A stretch of DNA of 64,000 nucleotides. It comes from Pelolinea submarina (GTDB lineage Bacteria > Chloroflexota > Anaerolineae > Anaerolineales > Anaerolineaceae). The notes beneath the pieces were generated by a model, which ran no database searches, had not been told where the DNA came from, and saw only the letters and a list, made by a program, of their open reading frames with translations. A program made the position numbers and the translations under genes. Below are positions 16,437 through 24,005 of the stretch, piece after piece. The DNA is taken from assembly GCF_003966975.1 (NCBI RefSeq), contig NZ_AP018437.1, positions 682,001-746,000 on the forward strand. Direction: 5' to 3'. Every line of letters begins with the position of its first letter. The stretch's first letter is position 1.

Positions 16437-17009
16437 ATGACAATAAAGCCAGACGGTAATGATTTCGATGCGATCCACCGCTTGAAGAGCGGGGATATAA
16501 ACGGGTTAGCAGTATTGATCGCCCGCTATCAGGGAAAGGCCATTCGTACGGCTTTTCTGGTAACGCACGATGAGGCCATGGCCGAGGATGTGGTGCAGGA
16601 TACATTCATCCATTTCTACGATCGTGTCCGATTCTTCGACGCGGCGCGCCCATTTGAACCTTACTTCATGCGCAGTGTGGTCAACGCGGCACTCAACGCC
16701 ATACGCAGAGAGGCCCGCGGCAAGCGCTTTCCGTTCGAAGACACATCCGAACTGGAAGCCCTGCTGGACATGGCTGCTTCTGCCGCTGAACAGGTGGAAA
16801 TGCAGGAGCTCAACCGGCGGATACTGGAGGCGCTGCGAAAATTGCCTCCCCGCCAGCGTGCCGCGATTGTACAGCGCTATTACCTGGAGATGAACGAAAA
16901 AGAAATGGCGGATGCGCTGCATGCTCCGGCCGGCACAGTGAAATGGCTGCTGAACGCCGCCCGCAAACGCCTGCGCAACCTGCTTGATTCAGAAAGGAAC
17001 CTGGAATGA
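16437..17009 (+). CDS. ECF sigma-70 family RNA polymerase sigma factor
   Basis: 190 residues. Region 2 holds AEDVVQDTFIHFYDR and ARPFEPYFMRSVVNAALN; region 4 holds LPPRQRAAIVQRYYLEMNEKE and the helix-turn-helix APAGTVKWLLNAARKRLR. Regions 1 and 3 are absent, as expected for ECF factors. The stop overlaps the next start by ATGA, and the next gene encodes a single-pass membrane protein, the usual anti-sigma arrangement. A closely similar factor is at 26042-26608. Target genes unknown. Confidence 0.92.
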   Translation: MTIKPDGNDFDAIHRLKSGDINGLAVLIARYQGKAIRTAFLVTHDEAMAEDVVQDTFIHFYDRVRFFDAARPFEPYFMRSVVNAALNAIRREARGKRFPFEDTSELEALLDMAASAAEQVEMQELNRRILEALRKLPPRQRAAIVQRYYLEMNEKEMADALHAPAGTVKWLLNAARKRLRNLLDSERNLE

Positions 17010-18379
17010 ACAAACGAAACTATTCCCAAATCCTTGACGACGCGGCGCGCGATCACCTAGCGAAAAATACCGATCTGGCACCACAAATTCTAAAGAGAAT
17101 CCAGAAAGGGAAAAGTGTAACGATGCACTCACGTAGAAAAGTTTTTGCCATGACATTCCTTGTTTTATTAGCGCTGGCGTTTACCACGTGGCAGGTACCC
17201 GCTGTAAGGGCTGCCATCCAGCGCTGGTTTGGCTACGTCCCGGGGGCCGGGCTGGTCAGCAGCGATCAGATCCGTGTGTTGGCTGACCCGGTTGTCGTTG
17301 AACAGGAGGGTGTTACCCTGACTGTAAAACAGGTATGGGCCACCGCGGATAAAACTGTTGTGCAGTATTCCGTTGAGGGTTGGGAAAGAGGATCGGGCGA
17401 CGCGGGCTGTGATCAAATCGGCCTCTTGCGCCTCGATGATCGCGATCTGGCGGTCATGGAAGCGCCGACCATGATCGGCTGGGAGGATGGCTATGAGATC
17501 GTTGGCGCCTATGCGGCAATCCCAGCGGATATTGACATGCTGACTTTGGTCGTACCCTGCATGGCCCCAACGAGCGCGGGTGATTGGGAAGTGCCCTTGA
17601 ATCTGATTGCGGCCCCGGAGAACATGACGGTTTATCCTGTAATTGAAAACGCGGCTCCTGCGGAGACGGTGCCGGCAGCGCAGCCCCAGAAGGGCACCGA
17701 CCTGTCAGCCGAAGGCCTGACACTGGTTATCGACCGTGCAGCTGAAATGGATGACGGCTACCTGCTGTTTGCAACCATGACCTGGAAAAACACGGGTTTG
17801 GGCTGGGTGGATATCCCCGACCCGGCGGCACTCCGCCTGACAGACGCAAATGGGAAGCTTATTCCCTATCACGTGGATTACCAGGCCACCAACCCTCTGA
17901 TGGGAGCGGCTCCTGCCGGGCAGATAACCTTTGCGCTCCAAACGGAAACCAAACCGGCTGCCGGGCCTTTGACCCTGACGCTCGATACGATCAGCGCGCA
18001 CATAATAACCGATGCCGGCTTCACCGTTGATCCGGGTTCCGACCCCGAATCAGGACAATCCTGGACGTTGGATCAGGACATCGAATTGGGTTATGGATAT
18101 TCCCTGCGGGTGAAGCAGGTGACCTACAACCTCCCGGATGCGGATTATGTTCAATTGAACGTCCGTATGGAATCGGAAAGCGGCGTGACCGGCGCCAGTC
18201 TGCAAGACCCTGCTGACCCGATGGCGAGTTCCGAAGCAGGCGACATCAGTGAAGCAGGAGTTTTTACGACTAATCTTTATTACCCAACACCCTTGCCGCA
18301 GGACCCGCTCAGTATTGCCGTTACGTCCTTCACGGTGAACTTGCCCGGAAACTGGCAAGCGACCTGGGCGCCTGAGTAG
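17006..18379 (+). CDS. Membrane anti-sigma factor-like protein, large extracellular region
   Basis: 457 residues. About 45 cytoplasmic residues are followed by one membrane segment (VFAMTFLVLLALAFTTW) and then a long outer part. After the membrane segment comes AIQRWFGYVPGAGLV, often seen in DUF4179-type anti-sigma proteins. The outer part has beta-rich repeats (LTVKQVWATADKTVVQYSV and later LRVKQVTYNLPDADYVQL). The N-terminal part would hold the sigma factor and the outer part sense a signal; the signal is unknown. Overlaps the sigma gene by four bases. Confidence 0.75.
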   Translation: MNKRNYSQILDDAARDHLAKNTDLAPQILKRIQKGKSVTMHSRRKVFAMTFLVLLALAFTTWQVPAVRAAIQRWFGYVPGAGLVSSDQIRVLADPVVVEQEGVTLTVKQVWATADKTVVQYSVEGWERGSGDAGCDQIGLLRLDDRDLAVMEAPTMIGWEDGYEIVGAYAAIPADIDMLTLVVPCMAPTSAGDWEVPLNLIAAPENMTVYPVIENAAPAETVPAAQPQKGTDLSAEGLTLVIDRAAEMDDGYLLFATMTWKNTGLGWVDIPDPAALRLTDANGKLIPYHVDYQATNPLMGAAPAGQITFALQTETKPAAGPLTLTLDTISAHIITDAGFTVDPGSDPESGQSWTLDQDIELGYGYSLRVKQVTYNLPDADYVQLNVRMESESGVTGASLQDPADPMASSEAGDISEAGVFTTNLYYPTPLPQDPLSIAVTSFTVNLPGNWQATWAPE

Positions 18380-18394
18380 CCATTGACGACCTTG

Positions 18395-18428
18395 AAAGAC
18401 TCCTTCCTTTTTCGGAGGGAGTCTTTTT
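18395..18428 (+). terminator. Terminator of the first ECF operon
   Basis: AAAGACTCCTTCC and GGAGGGAGTCTTT pair with one mismatch around a TTTTTC loop; a T run follows. Confidence 0.85.
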
Positions 18429-18452
18429 TATGGCGGCGCACTGACAAGGCTG

Positions 18453-18529
18453 CCTGATCCGGAATTACCGGCGCAATGTGAGCGTTGTAGGGCGGGATTC
18501 CACCTGTGCCCTCCGGGGCAATCCCACCC
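18453..18529 (+). repeat. Dispersed repeat, copy 2 of 2
   Basis: Matches 15622-15695. The rest of the 18380-18827 gap has a short AACCACAGA-type repeat near 18546 and a GC hairpin near 18668; no gene seen. Confidence 0.7.
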
Positions 18530-18827
18530 TTTTCTCATGTTTTTTAACCACAGACAAACATAGATAAAAATAAAAGATTTATGATATTGATTTTCACTGA
18601 TGGATAGTTCAATGGTGTGCTCACTTAGAGAATCTGAGTACAGGTAAAAACACGCTCTTCTACCCCTTTCCGGCTGCGCCCAAATAGGGAGGAAGTGAAG
18701 GGGCAAAGGGGGGTGGGTTCGGCAGTATTTGTAGTTACCTCCGAATATTCTCCTTTTTCCATTCCATAATTCAGCGCATTTCTGTAAAATACTAGCTAAC
18801 AACAACTCACTACACAGGGAAGGAAAC

Positions 18828-19523
18828 ATGGATATCGCCAAACTGACCGCCTACTGCCGAACGCACCTCGACCTGGAATCGGAACCGCTGGATTTCATCA
18901 ATTTCTACGTCAATGTACCTTTGGCCTTGATCGACGCGGTCTTTTCGACCGGCGGACACTATAGATCGACTATGAATGCGGTTCTGGGGTTGGCTGAGTA
19001 TTACGACCTGCCCATTCTGCGCAAAGCGCCAATACCCATACGCAAGAATCAATTTTCCATCGCGGATTTTCTGGAGCTCTATCAGGAGTTCGGTGACGAA
19101 GGCATGGCGGTGGAGGTCTATCACAACCGGCAGCGAACTTCCCCGCGCAACGGCATCCTGAAAGCCGAAGCGGCACGGCGTTTTGCCCAGGTGCTGGCGG
19201 ATTTTGGGGTGCAGCACTTGCAGGATGTGCACAAGGTACTGGGATTGCAGCGTTTCACGACTGCCATTCATGCCATTCCTGGTCAGCGCAGCGGGGTATC
19301 CCTGCACCGTTTCACCATGCTGGTGTGCGAGCCCAACCATTACCAGATTGACCGGCTGGTGAAACGCTTCCTGTACGAAGCCGGCGGGGAGCGCCTGACC
19401 AGCGGACAGTGCCTGACGGCGCTGCGTGAGGTGCGGGCGGAGCTGGTGCGCGATTACCCGGAGTTGACACCGCGCGCGCTGGATTCGCTGATCTGGGAGG
19501 CTCAGCGAAAGGTGAAAGCGTAA
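18828..19523 (+). CDS. Conserved hypothetical protein, possible HhH-GPD-like fold
   Basis: 231 residues, soluble, mainly helical, no signal peptide. I do not recognise a named family. The segment IPGQRSGVSLHRFTMLVCEP and the later IDRLVKRFLYEA resemble the helix-hairpin-helix part of HhH-GPD glycosylase-like proteins, but no catalytic Lys-Asp pair could be assigned. AAGGA lies before ATG 18828. It is flanked on both sides by hairpin repeats and has no operon partner, so context gives no hint of its role. Confidence 0.7.
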   Translation: MDIAKLTAYCRTHLDLESEPLDFINFYVNVPLALIDAVFSTGGHYRSTMNAVLGLAEYYDLPILRKAPIPIRKNQFSIADFLELYQEFGDEGMAVEVYHNRQRTSPRNGILKAEAARRFAQVLADFGVQHLQDVHKVLGLQRFTTAIHAIPGQRSGVSLHRFTMLVCEPNHYQIDRLVKRFLYEAGGERLTSGQCLTALREVRAELVRDYPELTPRALDSLIWEAQRKVKA

Positions 19524-19530
19524 GTTTTCC

Positions 19531-19952
19531 CTCACTATCTACTTGTTCCGATGACAACTTGATGTTGTCTCGGAACTAGCATCTCCGCTTATCGCTCCTG
19601 CGATAAGCTCTGACTCGGTCTTTCCCCTAAATTGACTTAGTTTTAGTGTTTGGCGTTGTTTCAAGGGGAGGGAGTAAGATGGCTGCGAGCCGAGCATCTC
19701 TGTACATCGCTCCTGCGATGTGCTGTTCCGCGCCCACCTCGCATGCCGCCGTAGACCTGCGGCTGCGAGCCGGGCATCTCCGCGCGTCGCTCCTGCGATA
19801 AGCATTTCTGCGCCCACCTCGCATACCGCCAAGGACCCGCGGCTGCGAGCTGGGCATCTCCGCTCATCGCTCCTGCGATGAGCTACGACCTGGCCTCCCC
19901 CTGAATTGACTATGTTTTTTAGTGTTTGGTGTTGTTTCAAGGGGAGGGAGTA
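19531..19952 (+). repeat. Modular hairpin repeat cluster, with 80-bp units
   Basis: Begins CTCACTATCTACTTGTTCCG, then GACAAC/GTTGTC and CTTATCGCTCCTGCGATAAG. Two 80-bp units follow (from 19731 and 19811), each with CACCTCGCAT...GGCTGCGAGC. A second module, TTGACTTAGTTTTAGTGTTTGG to GGGGAGGGAGTA, stands at 19628-19675 and again at 19906-19952. Open frames on either strand here are repeat-derived. Confidence 0.85.
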
Positions 19953-20078
19953 TTTTCCCCGCACAGGAATGTGCGGGCTACAAGATTAGGTTGGGAGAGG
20001 TGGGCGGAGCATTAAACAGGGTGGAGTGATTTGTTCGAATGGGGAAGGAATTTTTTAAAAATCACATTTTTTAAAGGC

Positions 20079-20139
20079 TTGACAGGATTTAAAATATTCA
20101 TATAATACTGAATGAATAAATAAATATTCATTCAGTATT
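20079..20139 (+). promoter_or_regulatory. Consensus promoter overlapped by a 36-bp palindromic operator
   Basis: TTGACA at 20079-20084, 16-base spacer, TATAAT at 20101-20106. A perfect palindrome covers 20104-20139: 15-base arms AATACTGAATGAATA and its complement around AATAAA. It overlaps the -10 box and precedes the TetR gene by 31 bases, so autorepression is likely. Confidence 0.85.
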
Positions 20140-20170
20140 GTTCAGAATTCGGGTTTCCCGGAAGGAAGAA

Positions 20171-20809
20171 ATGGCAAAAGAAAACAAGAAGAACACCACA
20201 GCAGATAAAAAAGAACTGATCCGTGCCTGCGCCAAGGAATTGTTCAGCGAACAGGGCTTTAAGAATACCAATGTGGCCGATATCACCCGCAAAGCCGGGG
20301 TGGCCACGGGCACCTTCTACCTGTACTACCCCTCCAAAGACAGCCTGTTTATGGATATTTACCTGGAGGAGAATATCAAGTTGAAAAACGCCATTATGGC
20401 AGATTTCAATCCGGATGACGAACCGCTGCAGGCACTTCAGAAATTAATGCAGCTAAATATCGCCGGCATGAATGCCAACCCGATCCTGCGCGAATGGTTC
20501 AACAAGGAAGTGTTCAGCAAGATTGAAGAGAACTTCAACGCGGAAAAGGGACTGGATAGCGTTGATTTCATGTACGAGAATTTCCTGGATGCCGTTCGGA
20601 AATGGCAGGATTCCGGAAAATTGCGCAAGGACATCAGCGCGGACATGATCATGGCTTTGTTGAGCGTCGTTGTGGTGGTTGACCTGCATAAAGAGGAGAT
20701 CGGCATGCAGTACTTTCCGCAGATCCAGGCTTACCTGACCGAGTTCATTATGGCAGGCCTTTACAGCGCGGATGGCGCCCAGGCGAAAGGCGAAGTTGAT
20801 GTTCACTGA
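20171..20809 (+). CDS. TetR-family transcriptional regulator
   Basis: 212 residues from ATG 20171 (GGAAGGA upstream; an in-frame TTG at 20138 lies inside the palindrome and is rejected). The TetR N-terminal domain is clear: KKELIRACAKELFSEQGFKNT, then VADITRKAGVATGTFYLYYPSK. The ligand-binding helical domain follows. It probably represses its own operon from the palindrome at 20104-20139. The downstream genes encode ApbE and an FMN-binding protein, so the regulated function is an extracytoplasmic flavin system. Ligand unknown. Confidence 0.92.
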   Translation: MAKENKKNTTADKKELIRACAKELFSEQGFKNTNVADITRKAGVATGTFYLYYPSKDSLFMDIYLEENIKLKNAIMADFNPDDEPLQALQKLMQLNIAGMNANPILREWFNKEVFSKIEENFNAEKGLDSVDFMYENFLDAVRKWQDSGKLRKDISADMIMALLSVVVVVDLHKEEIGMQYFPQIQAYLTEFIMAGLYSADGAQAKGEVDVH

Positions 20810-21782
20810 CGTTGCACAGGCGGAAAGCAGGATCGCGCAGGATACCCAGCTTGCCATGGGGACGGTGATGGCATACCGTATTTGGGGGACCAACGCGCAG
20901 GCATGCCTGGAGGCTGTTTTCGGTGAAATCGCGCGCTTGGAAGGGCTGTTCAGCCGTTTCGACCCGGACAGCGAGATCAGCCGCATCAATCGCTCGGCTG
21001 GCCGGAGCAGCGAGGCGGTCAGCTTTACGACCATGCAGATGCTGCGCCAGGCGCTGGACATCTGCGCGGAATGCCCCGGGTATTTCGACCCGACCATCGG
21101 CCCGCTGGTGGCTTTGTGGAACATCGGGAAGGGATCTTTTGCAGTACCGGGAGCAGCGAAAATTCAGCGCGCGCTGGACCTGGTGGACTACCGCGACCTG
21201 CTGCTGGACCCCGCACAGGGCACGGCCGGTTTGCGCAGAAGCGGCCAATCGCTCGACTTGGGCGGGATTGCCAAGGGTTTTGCCGCCGATCAGGTGATGA
21301 ACATCTTCCAGGAATATGATGTCCGCTCGGCGTATGCCAACCTGGGGGGGAACGTGGCGGCCTGGGGCGGGCGGCCGGATGGTTTTCCCTGGCAGGTGGG
21401 CATCCAGCACCCGCGCAGCACGAACGGATTGATCGGCGCGGTCGCGGTGAGGAACGGGGTGGTGGTCACTTCGGGGGATTACCAACGCTTCGTCACTGAC
21501 CCGCAGGGCAGGCGCTTCCATCACCTTCTGGATGCCTCCAGCGGTTATCCGGCGGCAACCGACCTGCTGAGCGTGACTGTGGCGGCCGACAGCGGCGTAC
21601 TGGCGGATGCCTACGCGACCAGCCTTTTCATCGCCGGAAAAGCAGGCGCGCGGCGTATGCTGCGGGAACACCCCGAAATCGAGGCGGTGCTGGTGGGTCA
21701 AGGCGGGCAGATCTACGTGACCAAGGGCCTGGCGGAGCGGTTTCAACCTGCTGAAGGCATCCGCGTAAAAATATTTGATTAA
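20799..21782 (+). CDS. apbE: FAD:protein FMN transferase (ApbE family)
   Basis: About 327 residues. The family is shown by LAMGTVMAYRIWG near the N-terminus, FSRFDPDSEISRIN, YFDPTIGPLVALW, SLDLGGIAKGFAADQV and VTSGDYQRFV. ApbE enzymes attach FMN from FAD to a threonine in partner proteins; a matching acceptor is encoded by the next gene. ATG 20799 overlaps the TetR gene by 11 bases and has AAAGG upstream; an earlier ATG at 20772 is possible. No lipoprotein signal is visible, so this copy may act inside the cell or its export signal is missing. Confidence 0.92.
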   Translation: MFTDVAQAESRIAQDTQLAMGTVMAYRIWGTNAQACLEAVFGEIARLEGLFSRFDPDSEISRINRSAGRSSEAVSFTTMQMLRQALDICAECPGYFDPTIGPLVALWNIGKGSFAVPGAAKIQRALDLVDYRDLLLDPAQGTAGLRRSGQSLDLGGIAKGFAADQVMNIFQEYDVRSAYANLGGNVAAWGGRPDGFPWQVGIQHPRSTNGLIGAVAVRNGVVVTSGDYQRFVTDPQGRRFHHLLDASSGYPAATDLLSVTVAADSGVLADAYATSLFIAGKAGARRMLREHPEIEAVLVGQGGQIYVTKGLAERFQPAEGIRVKIFD

Positions 21783-21798
21783 AAAGGAAATAAAAAAA

Positions 21799-22221
21799 AT
21801 GAAAGCAAGAGGAAAACGTAAAATGATTGGTTGGTTAATTGCATTGGTTGTCGTAGCGGCCCTGGCGATTGCTGGGTGGAAGGGCTGGCGGTATATCGAG
21901 CGCGAGCACAAAGAGGCGCGCAGCCTGCCTTTGGACGCGGTGGATTTCAGCAAGTTGAAAGACGGCACCTACACTGGTGAATACGAAGGCGGCATGTATA
22001 AATGGCGCGCCAACAGCGTGCGCGTAACCGTGTCCGGCGGGAAGGTAACCCAGATCGAGCCCCTGAGCGGCATTGAGGATCAGGGCGACGGAAAGACCCA
22101 AATGCTCTATGATCGAGTCATCCAGGCGCAGTCGCTGCAGGTGGACACCATCAGCGGCGCGACACTCACCGCGAACGCCTACCTCCAGGCGGTCGAAAAT
22201 GCCCTGCTGCAGGCAGAATAA
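21799..22221 (+). CDS. Membrane-anchored FMN-binding domain protein
   Basis: 140 residues from ATG 21799 (AAGGAAA upstream). Basic N-terminus, one membrane helix (IGWLIALVVVAALAIAGW), then an FMN-binding domain with DGTYTGEYEGGMYKWRANSVRVTVSGG. The flavinylation motif DTISGAT is at residues 116-122, so Thr122 is the expected FMN attachment site for the adjacent ApbE. Such proteins carry electrons outside the membrane. No partner reductase is in the operon, so the electron donor and acceptor are open. Confidence 0.9.
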   Translation: MKARGKRKMIGWLIALVVVAALAIAGWKGWRYIEREHKEARSLPLDAVDFSKLKDGTYTGEYEGGMYKWRANSVRVTVSGGKVTQIEPLSGIEDQGDGKTQMLYDRVIQAQSLQVDTISGATLTANAYLQAVENALLQAE

Positions 22222-22257
22222 GGCGAACAACTGCATTGCACTCAGGAGGGAGACTAG

Positions 22258-23784
22258 ATGAAATTTTTAAATCTCTTTATTATTCCATTTGTTGTTTTGA
22301 CCTTGGCCTGCAGCCCGCTGGCTGCGTCCGGAAGCGCGCAACCAGTCCGGGCTGCCGCCAGCGAAGCCGATGATTTCACAGCAATCGACGCGTTCATTGT
22401 CGATCAACTGGACACGTTGAACGTCCCCGGCGCAAGCTGGGCAATTGTCACGGGCGACCAGATCGTGCACACCCAAAGCTACGGCAGCGGGATGAAAGGA
22501 CAAGCGCCTACAGCGCAGACTCCTTTCTTTATCGGTTCGCTGACCAAGTCCTTTACCGCCCTGGCGGTGATGCAACTGGTTGAAGCGGGCAGGGTCGATT
22601 TGGACGCGCCGGTGCAGCGCTACCTGCCCTGGTTCGCGCTGGCGGGGGAGGATACTTCTATGCCGGCCGAGCCGGTCAGCGTGCGCCAGCTGCTCTACCA
22701 GACCAGCGGTTTATCACAAATTCCGGGCATGCGGGGATTGGGAAATTTCTATGATGGCCCGGATGCCATTGAACAACTGGGGCGCGTCCAAGCGCGGGAT
22801 GGGTTGGCGCGGCCGGCCGGAACGGTTTTTGAATACAGCAACAGCAACTACAACCTGTTGGGATTGATCGTCGAAGCCGCCAGCGGGGAGACTTACAGCA
22901 ATTATGTCCAAAATCATATTTTCGAGCCGCTGGATATGCAGCACAGCAGCACTTCAAAAGCGGCGGCAAAGCAGGACGGGTTGGCGGTCGGCCACATGAT
23001 GGTATTCGGCCTGCCGTTGGCAGTCCCCAACCTGCCGGTGCCGGTTGGCTCGCTGCCATCCGGGCAGCTCATCTCCAATACGGAGGACATGGCACATTAC
23101 CTGATTGCCCAATTGAACGGCGGGCGTTACGGCGCGGCGCAAGTGCTCTCAGCGGAGGGCATAAAGGAGATGCATACGCCCGCAGCAGAAGTGTACATGT
23201 TCGGTGAACGCATGTCGGATTACGGCATGGGCTGGTACGTTGACAACAGCGGGGAGGAAGAGGTTGTCATGCACTGGGGCGAAACGCCGGATTATTTCGG
23301 CTACCTGGGCATGCTGCCGGAACAGCAGCGCGGGGTGGTGCTGCTGGTGAACGCGGACCAGCATTTTTACACCTATCCCCTGTTGGATCTGGGAAACGGT
23401 GTGGCGGACCTGCTGGCGGGGGAAGAACCGGTCAAGAACACCTGGCTGGTATTGCCGTGGGTGCTGCGTGCGCTGCTGCTGCTTCCGGTACTGCAAATCG
23501 TGGGCATGCAAGCGGCACAGCGGCGCTTGAAGCGCTGGCAGACGGATCCTGCAGCGCGCCCGGGCCGGACTAAGCTTTGGCTGCTGCATTTTTTGCCGCC
23601 GATGCTCCTCAATTTGATTATTGTGGCGCTGGGTGTGGGATTGTCGGCAAGTGGTTTATTCAAGTTCAGCTTGCTGTTCATGGGCGACCTGGTGGCTATC
23701 ATCCTCATGTGCGCCGCGCTGGCAGCCGTTGGGTTGGTCCTGCGCACGCGGATGATGATTCCAATGTTGAAAACTAGCCGATAG
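22258..23784 (+). CDS. Membrane lipoprotein serine hydrolase, class C beta-lactamase family
   Basis: 508 residues. Signal peptide with lipobox ending at LACS. The hydrolase domain (about 40-385) has the catalytic SLTK, the YSN motif in EYSNSNYN, and HWG in place of KTG. The C-terminal 120 residues hold four hydrophobic segments, so the protein is anchored at both ends. Members act as D-Ala peptidases or esterases; the substrate is not predictable. GGAGGG precedes the ATG. It lies 36 bases after the FMN-binding gene and shares its promoter, an unexplained pairing. Confidence 0.85.
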   Translation: MKFLNLFIIPFVVLTLACSPLAASGSAQPVRAAASEADDFTAIDAFIVDQLDTLNVPGASWAIVTGDQIVHTQSYGSGMKGQAPTAQTPFFIGSLTKSFTALAVMQLVEAGRVDLDAPVQRYLPWFALAGEDTSMPAEPVSVRQLLYQTSGLSQIPGMRGLGNFYDGPDAIEQLGRVQARDGLARPAGTVFEYSNSNYNLLGLIVEAASGETYSNYVQNHIFEPLDMQHSSTSKAAAKQDGLAVGHMMVFGLPLAVPNLPVPVGSLPSGQLISNTEDMAHYLIAQLNGGRYGAAQVLSAEGIKEMHTPAAEVYMFGERMSDYGMGWYVDNSGEEEVVMHWGETPDYFGYLGMLPEQQRGVVLLVNADQHFYTYPLLDLGNGVADLLAGEEPVKNTWLVLPWVLRALLLLPVLQIVGMQAAQRRLKRWQTDPAARPGRTKLWLLHFLPPMLLNLIIVALGVGLSASGLFKFSLLFMGDLVAIILMCAALAAVGLVLRTRMMIPMLKTSR

Positions 23785-23822
23785 AATACAGCTTTTTTGT
23801 AGAAATTAATCGGAAGATAAAC

Positions 23823-23862
23823 AACCTGCGGGCTTTGGTTTTAGCAGCCTGCAGGTTTTTTT
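23823..23862 (+). terminator. Terminator of the TetR-ApbE operon
   Basis: AACCTGC/GCAGGTT around a 21-base loop, then seven or more T. Confidence 0.8.
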
Positions 23863-23964
23863 ATGAGAACGACTTTCTTCGGGCTACGCGGTGGACAGTT
23901 TGAAGCCGGGACGCATGCCTGTTATATTGGGCCGGTTATGATTCCTGGCCGGTATTAATTGGAA

Positions 23965-23999
23965 ACGGCCTGCCAAGCGAGTTTCCTGTGGCAGGCCGT
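23965..23999 (-). terminator. Terminator hairpin of the second ECF operon
   Basis: ACGGCCTGCC and GGCAGGCCGT pair perfectly just after the stop of the minus-strand gene ending at 24006; short T run on that strand. Confidence 0.6.
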
Positions 24000-24005
24000 C
24001 TTGAT

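Noticed and set aside
19539-19964. Minus-strand open frames across 19312-19964
   Set aside because: They translate the hairpin repeats; the peptide sequences repeat with the DNA units and are not conserved domains.
20748-21968. 406-codon minus-strand frame opposite apbE
   Set aside because: apbE on the plus strand has all family motifs; the antisense product has none.
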